DNA of 64,000 nucleotides. Origin: Actinocorallia herbida. GTDB lineage: Bacteria; Actinomycetota; Actinomycetes; Streptosporangiales; Streptosporangiaceae. The notes beneath the pieces are model-generated. The model worked only from the letters and a program-made list of their open reading frames with translations, was not told the origin of the DNA and searched no databases. The stretch's first letter is position 1. The number at the start of each line of letters is the position of its first letter. The stretch lies in the NCBI RefSeq assembly GCF_003751225.1, contig NZ_RJKE01000001.1, positions 1,364,001-1,428,000 on the forward strand, in the 5' to 3' direction. Of the stretch, positions 9,253 to 17,894 are shown piece by piece. Position numbers and translations under genes: made by a program.

Positions 9253-9888
9253 ATGCTGCCCGTGGCAACTGCATCCGCGATAAAGACAACAACGCATGGC
9301 GGCCGGGCGAATCGTCCGAACCTCGTCAATGTGGGGACGATCGTTTGGCTGTCGTCCGAGCTCATGTTCTTCGCGGCGTTGTTCGCGATGTACTTCACCA
9401 TCCGGTCGGTGACCAAGGGTTCCGGCGGAGAGTGGCCCCAGGCCGAGCTGAACCTGCCGTTCGCGGCGGTCAACACGCTGGTCCTCGTGCTCTCCTCCGT
9501 GACCTGCCAGATGGGTGTCTTCGCCGTTGAGAAGAAGGGCGGCTCCGACGCCGACCGTCTCCGGAAGATGCGCTTCTGGTACCTGATCTCCTTCCTCATG
9601 GGCCTCTACTTCGTCCTCGGACAGCTCTGGGAGTACCGGGAGCTGGTCCACGAGGGCGTCACCCTGTCTGCGAGCGCCTACGGCTCGGTCTTCTACTTGA
9701 CCACCGGGTTCCACGGCCTCCACGTGACCGGAGGTCTGATCGCGTTCCTGCTCGTCCTGGGACGCACGTACGCCGCGAAGCGCTGGACCCATGAGCAGGC
9801 GACGAGCGCGATCGTCGTTTCGTACTACTGGCACTTCGTGGACGTGGTCTGGATCGGCCTGTTCGCGACCATCTACCTGATCCGATAA
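9253..9888 (+). CDS. ctaE: Cytochrome c oxidase subunit III
   Basis: A 211-residue subunit with five membrane spans. The block [20 protein letters not shown]-like near the N terminus and [13 protein letters not shown] at the C terminus are hallmarks of actinobacterial CtaE. Start choice: ATG at 9253 has GAGGTG at a good distance; GTG at 9262 is an alternative, and an upstream start at 9190 adds unconserved residues. It heads the ctaE-qcrC-qcrA-qcrB run, 12 bp before qcrC, as in other actinobacteria where the oxidase and bcc complex form one supercomplex. Confidence 0.95.
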   Translation: MLPVATASAIKTTTHGGRANRPNLVNVGTIVWLSSELMFFAALFAMYFTIRSVTKGSGGEWPQAELNLPFAAVNTLVLVLSSVTCQMGVFAVEKKGGSDADRLRKMRFWYLISFLMGLYFVLGQLWEYRELVHEGVTLSASAYGSVFYLTTGFHGLHVTGGLIAFLLVLGRTYAAKRWTHEQATSAIVVSYYWHFVDVVWIGLFATIYLIR

Positions 9889-9900
9889 CGAGGACCATCC

Positions 9901-10728
9901 GTGACTAGGTTCACCGCATGGCGCCGGCGCTCCTGGGCGGGCTACGCCGTCGTGCTGGCCGCCCTGGTGGCCATCGGCGCCATTTACGCCGGTGTGTCGC
10001 CCGCCACCGATCAGGCTCAGGCGACCGGCACCCAGGCCCAGGCCGCCGACCTCGCCAAGGGCAAGGAGCTGTTCAACCAGAACTGCGCCAGCTGCCACGG
10101 CCTCAACGCCGAGGGCACCAAGGACGCCGCCGACAACACCATCGCACCGAGCCTGATCGGCGTCGGGGCGGCGGCGGTCCACTTCCAGATCACCACCGGC
10201 CGCATGCCGGCGATGACGACGGCCGCGCAGGTGCCGAGCAAGAAGGTCGTCGCGCCGTTCGACGACGAGGCCAACGTGACCGCGGTCGCCGAGTACATCC
10301 AGTCGCTGGGTGGCGGCCCGGGTGTCCCGGCGGTGCCGGAGGGCGGCGACGTCGCGCTGGGCGGGAAGCTCTTCCGCACCAACTGCGCGCAGTGCCACAA
10401 CTTCACCGGCCAGGGCGGCGCCCTGACCGAGGGCAAGTTCGCGCCCGACCTGATGGACACCACGCCCGTCCAGCTGTACGAGGCGATGCTCACCGGCCCT
10501 CAGGCCATGCCCGTCTTCAACGACACCACCCTCACGCCGGAGGACAAGGCCGCGATCATCGCGTTCATCGAGACCACGCGTGAGGAGCCCAACCCGGGCG
10601 GCGCCGGCCTCGGCCGCATGGGCCCGGTCTCCGAGGGCCTCGTCGGCTGGGTGGTCGGCATCGGCCTGCTCGTCTTCGCGTCCATCTGGATCACCGCCAA
10701 GAAGCCGAAGAAGCTGAAGAAGTCATGA
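9901..10728 (+). CDS. qcrC: Dihaem cytochrome c subunit of the bcc complex
   Basis: A 275-residue membrane-anchored cytochrome cc that passes electrons from the bc1 core to CtaC. One N-terminal span (about 13-32), two haem sites CASCH (Cys62, Cys65, His66) and CAQCH (Cys162, Cys165, His166), and a C-terminal span (about 247-266) followed by a lysine-rich end. It starts with GTG after ACGAGGA. Its stop overlaps the qcrA start as ATGA. Confidence 0.96.
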   Translation: MTRFTAWRRRSWAGYAVVLAALVAIGAIYAGVSPATDQAQATGTQAQAADLAKGKELFNQNCASCHGLNAEGTKDAADNTIAPSLIGVGAAAVHFQITTGRMPAMTTAAQVPSKKVVAPFDDEANVTAVAEYIQSLGGGPGVPAVPEGGDVALGGKLFRTNCAQCHNFTGQGGALTEGKFAPDLMDTTPVQLYEAMLTGPQAMPVFNDTTLTPEDKAAIIAFIETTREEPNPGGAGLGRMGPVSEGLVGWVVGIGLLVFASIWITAKKPKKLKKS

Positions 10729-11807
10729 GCGACGAAACCAACGAGAACTCAGCGCCCGAGCGCGTGATCGGCACGCCGGCCACCGCTCCGGCCGGCAAGG
10801 TGCTGGTCGCGGACGACGAGGCCGGACCCGCCGCGGTCAGCTTCGAACTCGACGAGCGCAAGGCCAAGAAGGCCGAGCGCATCGTCGCCACGCTGTTCCT
10901 GCTCGCCTTCGCCGCGAGCGTCGGCTTCATGGTCTACTTCATCGGCTGGAGCGGCCGCGACGGCGGCATGCACGGCATCGACCGGGCCCAGGAGTCGAAC
11001 CTGTGGCTCGGCGGCCTGATGACGCTGGCGTTCCTGGCCCTGGCCGCGGGCGTCACCGTCTGGTTCCGCCGGCTCATGACCAGCGTGCCGATCGAGCAGG
11101 AGCGGCACGACCTCGCGACCGACGAGGCGACCCGCGCGTCCTTCGCGCGCGACTTCCAGCAGGGCGCGCTCGACAGCGGGTTCACCAAGCGCCCGCTGCT
11201 GCGCCGCACGCTGCTGCTGGCCGCCGCGCCGCTCGGCCTCGCGCCGCTGTTCCTGCTGCGCGACCTCGGTCCGCTGCCGGAGAAGCGCCTGCGCAGCACC
11301 TGGTGGGGCGACGCGGTGGAGAAGGCCAAGGCCGAGGGCAAGAAGGGCGTCCGGATCGTCGTCGACGGCACCAACGCCCCGCTCAAGGCCTCGGACTTCA
11401 ACTCGCCGGGCGGCATGATCACCGTGCTGCCGGAGGGCATCCACGAGGAGGGCGAGGAGGCGCTGACACTCATCGCGAAGGCGTCGACCATCCTGGTCAA
11501 CATCGAGCCGGACCTCATCAAGCCGGTCAAGGGCCGTGAGAACTGGACCGTCAACGGGATCATCGCGTACTCCAAGATCTGCACGCACGTCGGCTGCCCC
11601 GCGGCCCTGTACGAGCAGACCACGCACCGCATCCTGTGCCCGTGCCACCAGTCGACCTTCGACGCGACCGACGGCGCCAAGGTCGTCTTCGGCCCCGCGG
11701 CCCGCGCGCTGCCGCAGCTTCCGCTCGGCGTCGACGACGAGGGCTACCTGATCGCGACCGGTGACTACCCCGAGCCCATCGGGCCCAGCTTCTGGGAGCG
11801 TGGCTGA
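10725..11807 (+). CDS. qcrA: Rieske iron-sulfur subunit of the bcc complex
   Basis: A 360-residue Rieske protein of the long actinobacterial type, with three predicted spans (about 45-65, 85-105 and 165-185) before the globular domain. The 2Fe-2S ligands are in CTHVGC (Cys286, His288) and CPCHQS (Cys305, His308), with Cys291 and Cys307 placed for the usual disulfide. It takes electrons from menaquinol at the Qo site. It overlaps qcrC by 4 bp and precedes qcrB by 2 bp. Confidence 0.96.
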   Translation: MSDETNENSAPERVIGTPATAPAGKVLVADDEAGPAAVSFELDERKAKKAERIVATLFLLAFAASVGFMVYFIGWSGRDGGMHGIDRAQESNLWLGGLMTLAFLALAAGVTVWFRRLMTSVPIEQERHDLATDEATRASFARDFQQGALDSGFTKRPLLRRTLLLAAAPLGLAPLFLLRDLGPLPEKRLRSTWWGDAVEKAKAEGKKGVRIVVDGTNAPLKASDFNSPGGMITVLPEGIHEEGEEALTLIAKASTILVNIEPDLIKPVKGRENWTVNGIIAYSKICTHVGCPAALYEQTTHRILCPCHQSTFDATDGAKVVFGPAARALPQLPLGVDDEGYLIATGDYPEPIGPSFWERG

Positions 11808-11809
11808 CC

Positions 11810-13447
11810 ATGGCAGAAGAGAGCCTGCCCAAGGCGGTCGCAGGACCGCTGAACTTCGTGGACGACCGTCTCGGCACGGTCGGCTTCATGAAGCGGAACG
11901 TCAAGAAGGTCTTTCCCGACCACTGGTCGTTCCTGCTGGGCGAGATCGCCCTGTACTCGTTCATCATCCTGCTGCTGAGCGGTGTGTTCCTCACGCTCTG
12001 GTTCAAGCCGAGCATGATGGAAGTGCACTACGACGGCTCCTACGGGCCGCTGCAGGGCGTGCTGATGTCCGAGGCGTACGCCTCGACCCTGCACATCACG
12101 TTCGACATCCGCGGTGGTCTGCTCATGCGGCAGATCCACCACTGGGCGGCCATCCTGTTCATGGCCTCGCTCATGGTGCACATGCTCCGCGTGTTCTTCA
12201 CCGGCGCGTACCGCAAGCCGCGTGAGATCAACTGGCTGATCGGCCTGGGCCTGTTCACGCTCGGCATGCTCGAGGGCCTGTTCGGCTACTCACTGCCGGA
12301 CGACCTGCTCTCCGGCACCGGTCTGCGGATCACCCAGGGCGTGCTCGAGGCCATCCCGGTCGTCGGCACGTACGGGTACATGTTCCTGTTCGGCGGCGAG
12401 TTCCCCGGCACGGACATCATCCCGCGCATGTTCACCCTGCACATCCTGCTGATCCCGGGCATCATCCTGGCGCTGGTGACGGCGCACATGATGATCATGT
12501 GGCACCAGAAGCACACCCAGATGCCGGGCACCGGCGGCACCGAGACCAAGGTGACGGGCTACCCGTTCTACCCGGTCTTCATGGCCAAGGCCGGCGCGTA
12601 CTTCCTGTACACCTTCGGTGTCATCGCGCTGCTCGGCACGTTCGCCCAGATCAACCCGATCTGGCTGTTCGGCCCGTACGACCCGTCGGCCATCTCGGCC
12701 GGATCCCAGCCCGACTTCTACATGGGCGTGCTGGAAGGGTCGCTGCGGCTCATGCCGAACTGGGAGATCACCGCCTGGGGCCACACGCTGAGCCTCAACG
12801 TGCTGATCCCGGCGCTGGTGCCGCTCGGCATCATCTTCACCGGGGCGGGCGTCTGGCCGTGGCTGGAGCGCTGGATCACCGGCGACCACCGGGTGCACCA
12901 CGTCAACGACCGGCCGCGCAACGCGCCCACCCGTACCGGCCTCGGTATCGCGATGGTGACGTTCTACGGCCTGATGTGGCTCGCCGGCGCCAACGACGTG
13001 CTGGCCGACAAGTTCCACCTGTCGCTGTACTCGACGACCTGGTTCTTCCGGTTCGCCATCTTCATCGGCCCGGTCATCGCGTTCATCGTCACCAAGCGGA
13101 TCTGCCTGGGCCTCCAGCGCAGTGACGCCGCGACGATGGCGCACGGCTACGAGTCCGGCACCATCGTGATGAGCCCGGACGGCGAGTTCTCCGAGCTGCA
13201 CAAGGAGCCGGCCGCGTCGGAGAAGGCGAGGATGCTGTCCAAGGAGGAGCCGAAGGCTCCGCTGCCCGCGGTCGACGCCAACGGCGTCCCGGCCAAGGGC
13301 ACCAAGGGCCCGCTCGGGCACCTGCGGACGCGTCTTGCCATGTGGTACAACGCCGACTCGATCCCGGTCGAGGGCGACGGCGACCCGCACCACCACGGGC
13401 ACGGCGAACTCGGTCACGAAGAGCAGCAGAAAGAGCTGACGCACTGA
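11810..13447 (+). CDS. qcrB: Cytochrome b subunit of the bcc complex
   Basis: A 545-residue menaquinol-oxidising cytochrome b. Haem b histidines lie in HHWAAILFMASLMVHM-type helix B and the matching helix D; PDFYMGVLEGSLR and LVPLGIIFTGAGVWPW mark the second half. The hydrophilic C-terminal extension (about 110 residues, ending in a His-rich stretch HHHGHGELGHEE) is longer than in mitochondrial cytochrome b and usual for actinobacteria. A very strong hairpin follows and ends the operon. Confidence 0.96.
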   Translation: MAEESLPKAVAGPLNFVDDRLGTVGFMKRNVKKVFPDHWSFLLGEIALYSFIILLLSGVFLTLWFKPSMMEVHYDGSYGPLQGVLMSEAYASTLHITFDIRGGLLMRQIHHWAAILFMASLMVHMLRVFFTGAYRKPREINWLIGLGLFTLGMLEGLFGYSLPDDLLSGTGLRITQGVLEAIPVVGTYGYMFLFGGEFPGTDIIPRMFTLHILLIPGIILALVTAHMMIMWHQKHTQMPGTGGTETKVTGYPFYPVFMAKAGAYFLYTFGVIALLGTFAQINPIWLFGPYDPSAISAGSQPDFYMGVLEGSLRLMPNWEITAWGHTLSLNVLIPALVPLGIIFTGAGVWPWLERWITGDHRVHHVNDRPRNAPTRTGLGIAMVTFYGLMWLAGANDVLADKFHLSLYSTTWFFRFAIFIGPVIAFIVTKRICLGLQRSDAATMAHGYESGTIVMSPDGEFSELHKEPAASEKARMLSKEEPKAPLPAVDANGVPAKGTKGPLGHLRTRLAMWYNADSIPVEGDGDPHHHGHGELGHEEQQKELTH

Positions 13448-13469
13448 CCCACCGGTTGCCACACAGCCG

Positions 13470-13505
13470 ATGAGGGCCCGCCACCAGCAGGTGGCGGGCC
13501 CTCAT
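13470..13505 (+). terminator. Terminator of the ctaE-qcrCAB operon
   Basis: A perfect 16-bp stem (ATGAGGGCCCGCCACC) with an AGCA loop starts 22 bp after qcrB. Confidence 0.9.
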
Positions 13506-13526
13506 GCGTGGTCACCTCTGACCGCC

Positions 13527-13602
13527 GGATCGGGCGCCCCGGAGGCGCCCCGCAGGCCCTCAAGGCCGGAGGGCCGGCTCCGGGGTCGCGAGCGCCCGAT
13601 CC
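13527..13602. repeat. Intergenic palindromic element, copy A
   Basis: GGATCGGGCGC and GCGCCCGATCC form an 11-bp inverted repeat around nested arms CCCCGGAG/CTCCGGGG and GGCCCTC/GAGGGCC. It fills the gap between qcrB's terminator and the convergent Lrp-like gene. Related elements with the same GATCGGGCGC core occur near 48159 and 61739. Confidence 0.6.
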
Positions 13603-13624
13603 CGGAGCGCCTCCGGCGCGACCA

Positions 13625-13906
13625 TCAGTCCGGCATGCCCAGGGAGAAGACCGACTCCAGGTCGTGCCGGGAGTAGGTCCGGAAAGCGATGTGGGTGTCG
13701 GTGTGCACGACGCCGGGGACCTTGTTGAGCCGGCCGGGGATGACCTCGGCGAGTTCGTCGTGGTGGCGTACCCGGACCATGGCCAGCAGATCGTGGTCGC
13801 CGGTGATCGAGTACACCTCGCTGACCCCGTCCAGTTTCACGATGGCCTCGGCGACCTCGTTGATCTGGTCCACTTCCGTCTGGATGAGCACGATGGCGGT
13901 AATCAA
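13625..13906 (-). CDS. Stand-alone Lrp/AsnC effector-binding (RAM) domain protein
   Basis: A 93-residue protein that is only the ligand-binding half of Lrp/AsnC regulators: ITAIVLIQTEVDQ at the start, VSEVYSITGDHDLLAMVRV in the middle and VVHTDTHIAF near the end. There is no helix-turn-helix, so it probably senses an amino acid as an oligomer or modulates a partner rather than binding DNA itself. The start is TTG, supported by AAAGGAGGAGG just upstream. It is followed by a palindromic element. Confidence 0.85.
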   Translation of the reverse strand: MITAIVLIQTEVDQINEVAEAIVKLDGVSEVYSITGDHDLLAMVRVRHHDELAEVIPGRLNKVPGVVHTDTHIAFRTYSRHDLESVFSLGMPD

Positions 13907-13973
13907 GGGGCCTCCTCCTTTGTGTCCGGTTCCTCCTAGGTTACGAGGGGAACGGGGGAGAGGAGATCACGAC

Positions 13974-14723
13974 CTACCGGCGGGACGCCAGGGCGGCGGC
14001 TCTGGCGATGGCGCCGGGCCTGCGGGCCAGGAGCCCGAACAGGGCTCCGGCCGCGAAACCGTAGATGTGCGCGACGTAGGCCACATCGTCGGCGGCGCCG
14101 AGGCTCAGCCACTGGAGCACGAAGAACTGGCCGAGCAGCACCCAGGCCGGGAGCCGGAACGGCAGGAACCCGCTGACCAGGGCGATCGTGCGGGAGCGCG
14201 GGTGGATCGCCAGGTGGGAGCCGAGAACGCCCGCGACGGCCCCGGACGCCCCGATGAGGGGGGTCTCCGCGCCCGGCTGGGTGATCGCGAACCCGTAGAC
14301 GGCGGCGAGCCCGCAGACCAGGTAGAACAGCAGGAAGCGGAGCCTGCCGAGGCGGTCCTCGGTGGCCTGGCCGAAGACGAACAGGTAGATCATGTTCCCC
14401 AGCAGGTGCAGCCAGCCGCTGTGCAGGAACATCGAGCTGAACGCCGACAGCAGGGGCACCTTGGTATAGGTCCGCGGCCCGCACTCGGCGATCACCTCGG
14501 GCGGCAGCGGGACCGTCTCGTCGGAGGTGAGCTCCCGGGGGATGGCGCCGAACTCGTGGACGAAGACCGACTGCGCGCAGGCCAGCGACCTCGCGTCTTC
14601 GTGGTCGTTGCCGAAGACCGCCATCGGGGTGAGCAGGAAGACCACGAAATTCGCGGCGATCAGGGCATAGGTGACGAGCGGGACCCGCCTGGTGGGCTGG
14701 TTGTCATACAGGGGAATCGCCAC
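13974..14723 (-). CDS. Rhomboid-family intramembrane serine protease
   Basis: A 249-residue membrane protease. The catalytic pair is visible as GASGA (Ser160) and AHIYG (His219), with the supporting HLLGN motif (106-110) in TM2. Six or seven spans are predicted; residues 36-90 form a large exported loop with two cysteines (49, 81). I start at GTG before AIPLYDNQPTRR, which matches the usual N terminus and overlaps the upstream gene by 20 bp; an ATG at 14759 would add 12 residues. Substrates are unknown. Confidence 0.87.
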   Translation of the reverse strand: MAIPLYDNQPTRRVPLVTYALIAANFVVFLLTPMAVFGNDHEDARSLACAQSVFVHEFGAIPRELTSDETVPLPPEVIAECGPRTYTKVPLLSAFSSMFLHSGWLHLLGNMIYLFVFGQATEDRLGRLRFLLFYLVCGLAAVYGFAITQPGAETPLIGASGAVAGVLGSHLAIHPRSRTIALVSGFLPFRLPAWVLLGQFFVLQWLSLGAADDVAYVAHIYGFAAGALFGLLARRPGAIARAAALASRR

Positions 14724-16440
14724 GTCGGCCAGCGTAGGGCTTCGGGTCCCCGTAGGCACCGTCGATCCACGCCCGCATGCCTTCCGCGCCGCCGACCGGG
14801 CAGCTCCACACCCCCGTCACCTCCACCAGGCGGACGCCCGGGGACTCCAGCCACCGCAGGACGCAGTCCATCTCCTCCGGGCCCGCAGCGAAGCGCTGAG
14901 GGCCGTCCAGCACGGTCTCGGCCGTCGCCACGCAGGCGTCGACGTAGGGCCGGTAGCGGGGCGCGCCGGGCGGGATGACGCCGGTGGCGGCCAGCCGCCC
15001 CCGCCGGATCACGGCGAGCTCCCAGCCGCCGGACGGCCCCGGGCGCGCCGCGACGAGTTCCGGGCAGGCGGCGAGGGCGGCGAACCGCTGGGCCCGCCAG
15101 GCGGCCCGCAGGAACGCCGCGAGCCTGTCGCGCCGCTGCGCGGCCTCCTCGTAGCGCAGTTCGCCCGCCAGCCGGTCGATCCTGCCGCGGGCCGCGCGCA
15201 CGACCGGCCCCGCGTCGCCCGTCATCGCCGCGCGGGCCAGCGCGACGTGGCCGGCGTACGCCTCGGGGGTCTCGCGGCCGTCGCAGGGCGAGCCGCAGCG
15301 GCCCAGCTCGGGGAGCGCGCAGGTGTGCGTCTTGCCCGCGGCGATCCGGCGCTCGGTCAGCGGCTGGTTGCACTGGCGCAGCGGCGTGGTCTCGTACAGG
15401 GCGGCCCGCGCCTCTTCCGCGGACCCGGCGGACGGGAAGGGCCCGAGGTAGGCCGCCTCGTCGGACCGGCACTCGCGCACGACGGACAGCCGGGGGAACG
15501 CTTCGTCGGTGAGCTTCAGCCAGATCGCCCGCTCGGGGAACTTCGAGCGGCGGTTGTAGCGGGGTTTGTGCGCGGCGATGAGGCGCAGCTCGCGGATCTC
15601 GGCCTCCAGCGCGGTCGGGCAGGGGATGGTCCGCACCCGCTCGGCGATCCCGACCATCTCCCGGACGCGGCCGCGGGTCTCGCTCGCGGTGAAGTACGAC
15701 CGCACCCGGGTGCGCAGGTCGCCGCTCTTGCCGATGTAGAGGATCTCCCCGGAGGCGTCCTCGAAGAGATAGACGCCGGGCCCGGACGGCACGGCGTCGG
15801 CCAGGTGCCGCTTGGCCTGCTGCTCCTTGGTGGGCGCCTTGGCGAAGGACTTGGCCTCCTCCAGGGAGGCGACGCCGAAGGCGCCGAGCCGCTCCAGCAG
15901 CCCGTGCAGCACGTCGACCGTGGCGCGGGCGTCGGCCAGGGCGCGGTGGTCGGGGACGGTGGAGGCCCGGAAGAAGCGGGCGAGGGTGCCGAGCTTGCGG
16001 TCGGGCACCTCCTCGCGGGTGAGGACGCGCCGGGCCAGATCGGCGGTGTCCAGGACGGGGAAGGCGGGCCAGGCGTATCCGTGCCGGGCGCAGGCCGCCT
16101 TGAGGAAGCCCACGTCGAAGGGCGCGTTGTGGGCCACGAGGACGGTGCCGCGCGCGAACTCGAGGAAGGAGGCGAGGACTTCCGGCACCCGGGGGGCGCC
16201 GACGACCATCTGCTGCGTGATCCCCGTGAGCACGGAGATGAACGGGGGAATGGGCAGCCCGCAGTCCACGAGGGTGCCGAGCTCACCGATGACCGCGCCG
16301 CCCCTGACCTTGACCGCGCCGATCTCGGTGATGCCGCACTCGTCGGCGGAGCCGCCGGTGGTCTCCAGGTCGACGACGGTGAAGGTGACCTCGGCCAGCG
16401 GGGTGCCGAGGTCGTCGAGGGTGCCTTGAACGCCTTGCAT
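14704..16440 (-). CDS. DEDDh 3'-5' exonuclease fused to a UvrC-like GIY-YIG nuclease
   Basis: A 578-residue two-nuclease fusion. Residues 15-185 are a DnaQ/PolC-type exonuclease: VVDLETTG (Asp24, Glu26), HNAPFD and HRALADA supply the DEDDh residues. Residues 210-300 are a GIY-YIG domain (GPGVYLFED, LYIGKSGDLRTRV), followed by a UvrC-like region of unclear function. It is likely involved in DNA repair. The same architecture is Rv2191 in M. tuberculosis, which also neighbours the trpD region (recalled). The ATG at 16440 is chosen because the upstream in-frame start at 16479 adds unconserved residues. Confidence 0.88.
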   Translation of the reverse strand: MQGVQGTLDDLGTPLAEVTFTVVDLETTGGSADECGITEIGAVKVRGGAVIGELGTLVDCGLPIPPFISVLTGITQQMVVGAPRVPEVLASFLEFARGTVLVAHNAPFDVGFLKAACARHGYAWPAFPVLDTADLARRVLTREEVPDRKLGTLARFFRASTVPDHRALADARATVDVLHGLLERLGAFGVASLEEAKSFAKAPTKEQQAKRHLADAVPSGPGVYLFEDASGEILYIGKSGDLRTRVRSYFTASETRGRVREMVGIAERVRTIPCPTALEAEIRELRLIAAHKPRYNRRSKFPERAIWLKLTDEAFPRLSVVRECRSDEAAYLGPFPSAGSAEEARAALYETTPLRQCNQPLTERRIAAGKTHTCALPELGRCGSPCDGRETPEAYAGHVALARAAMTGDAGPVVRAARGRIDRLAGELRYEEAAQRRDRLAAFLRAAWRAQRFAALAACPELVAARPGPSGGWELAVIRRGRLAATGVIPPGAPRYRPYVDACVATAETVLDGPQRFAAGPEEMDCVLRWLESPGVRLVEVTGVWSCPVGGAEGMRAWIDGAYGDPKPYAGRRGDSPV

Positions 16441-16463
16441 GGTCGGCACCGTATGGGCCGCGT

Positions 16464-17810
16464 GTGACAAAATCTGCACAGACCGAAAGGAGCGGGACCA
16501 TCACTTCGGACGAGAGCCTCAGTGGGCCGCTGCCCGAGGCGGTGCGCCGCCGCGTGGTCGACGCCGCCGCCGAAGTGCTGGCCGCCCTGCCCGCCGACGA
16601 CGTTCCCTTCCCGCTCAGGCGGATCGTGAAGTTCCGGCCGAAGGCACGCGCGCGCGAGGGCGGCTCGGTCATCGCCAAGCAGCTCGACGCCGACGCGGTC
16701 TTCCGCGCCAAGGTCGGCGACCGCCTGCGCGAGTCCGAGCCGGAGCTCGCCGAGGCGCTGGAGCGCGGGGAGCGCCCGGAGGGCGCCGACGCGGTGCAGG
16801 TCGCCGTGGCCGCCTATCTGCTGCGTCCCGGAGGGTGGCCCGCGCATGTGGAGGCGGCCAGGGCCGAGCTGGTCCGGGCCGCCGAGAACGCCCGCGAGTC
16901 CCAGGCCGTCCAGGAGGCCGCCGCGATGCGGGAGCGGCTGGAGGAGGCCCGGACGGCCCACGCGGCCGAGACGGGCAGGCTCAGGGCCGAGCTGAAGGAC
17001 GCCAAGGCCGAGGTGGCGGATCTTCGCCGCAAGATCGGCGAGGAGCGCAGGACGGCCCGCGACGCGGTCGAGCGCGCGGCGGACCTCGATGAGGGGCGGC
17101 GGGCCGACCGCGAGGAGTCCCTGAGCGCGTTCGGCGCGCTGGAGCGGGAGCTGAAGGCGGTGCGGGCGAAGCTCGGCTCGGCCGAGGCGGCGCTGGAGTC
17201 CCACCGCAAGGCCGCCCGCGAGGGGCGCAGCATCGAGGACGTCAGGCTGCGGCTGCTGCTGGACACCCTCGTCGACGCCGCGCAGGGGGTGCGGCGCGAG
17301 CTGAACCTCCCCTCGGTCATCTCCCGGCCCGCCGACCATGTCGCGGGCGCGGTGGAGGCCGGGACCGCGGCGCACGGCAGGTCGCTGGCGGAGCCGGACG
17401 CCCAGCTCTTCCAGGAGCTGCTCATGGCGCCCCGCGCGCATCTGATCGTCGACGGCTACAACGTCACCAAGACCGGCTACGGCGAGCTGCCGCTGGCCGA
17501 CCAGCGGGCCCGGCTGATCAGCGGGCTCGGCGGGCTGTACTCCCAGACGCACGCGGAGATCACCGCGGTCTTCGACGGCGCCCAGGTGGAGGGGCATGTC
17601 GCGGTGCAGGCGCCGCGCGGGGTCCGGGTGCTGTTCAGCAGGCCGGGGCAGATCGCCGACGAGCTGATCGCCGAACTCGTCCAGGCCGAGCCGCCGGGCA
17701 GGGTCTTCGTCGTCGTCTCCTCCGACCAGGAGGTCGCGGCGTCGGCGCGCCGCGCGGGCGGCAGGACCGCCACGGCGGGCCTTCTCCTCAAGCGCCTCGG
17801 CCGCTTCTGA
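16464..17810 (+). CDS. NYN-domain (PIN-like) RNase with a long coiled coil
   Basis: A protein of about 436-448 residues. Residues 130-260 are Ala/Glu/Arg-rich and strongly predicted coiled coil. The C-terminal 130 residues are an NYN/YacP-like domain: HLIVDGYNVTKTGY (first Asp and Asn), ITAVFDGAQ, and VFVVVSSDQEV (later acidic residues), typical of metal-dependent RNases. The GTG at 16464 has no ribosome site. AAAGGAG sits 7 bp before an in-frame ATC at 16500, where family conservation begins, so the real start may be that non-standard codon. It is divergent from the exonuclease gene with a 23-bp gap. Confidence 0.82.
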   Translation: MTKSAQTERSGTITSDESLSGPLPEAVRRRVVDAAAEVLAALPADDVPFPLRRIVKFRPKARAREGGSVIAKQLDADAVFRAKVGDRLRESEPELAEALERGERPEGADAVQVAVAAYLLRPGGWPAHVEAARAELVRAAENARESQAVQEAAAMRERLEEARTAHAAETGRLRAELKDAKAEVADLRRKIGEERRTARDAVERAADLDEGRRADREESLSAFGALERELKAVRAKLGSAEAALESHRKAAREGRSIEDVRLRLLLDTLVDAAQGVRRELNLPSVISRPADHVAGAVEAGTAAHGRSLAEPDAQLFQELLMAPRAHLIVDGYNVTKTGYGELPLADQRARLISGLGGLYSQTHAEITAVFDGAQVEGHVAVQAPRGVRVLFSRPGQIADELIAELVQAEPPGRVFVVVSSDQEVAASARRAGGRTATAGLLLKRLGRF

Positions 17811-17824
17811 CCGTTCCTGAGCAC

Positions 17825-17837
17825 TGTCCAGGAGTGT
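17825..17837 (+). repeat. Possible left end repeat of the TnpB-like element
   Basis: TGTCCAGGAGTGT here and ACACTCCTGAACA at 19631-19643 are inverted copies (12 of 13 match) that bracket the TnpB-like gene. CTGTCCAG is also repeated inverted at 17871-17878, giving a subterminal stem. Significance is unproven. Confidence 0.35.
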
Positions 17838-17894
17838 CCTCCCAGGTGAGTGCGTCTGTCCCGAACGGTGCTGGACAGACTGGTCCCCCGGCTT

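Noticed and set aside
15516-17597. 693-codon minus-strand frame spanning the NYN and exonuclease genes
   Set aside because: It crosses a divergent promoter and lies out of frame with the exonuclease; the product has no recognised domain.
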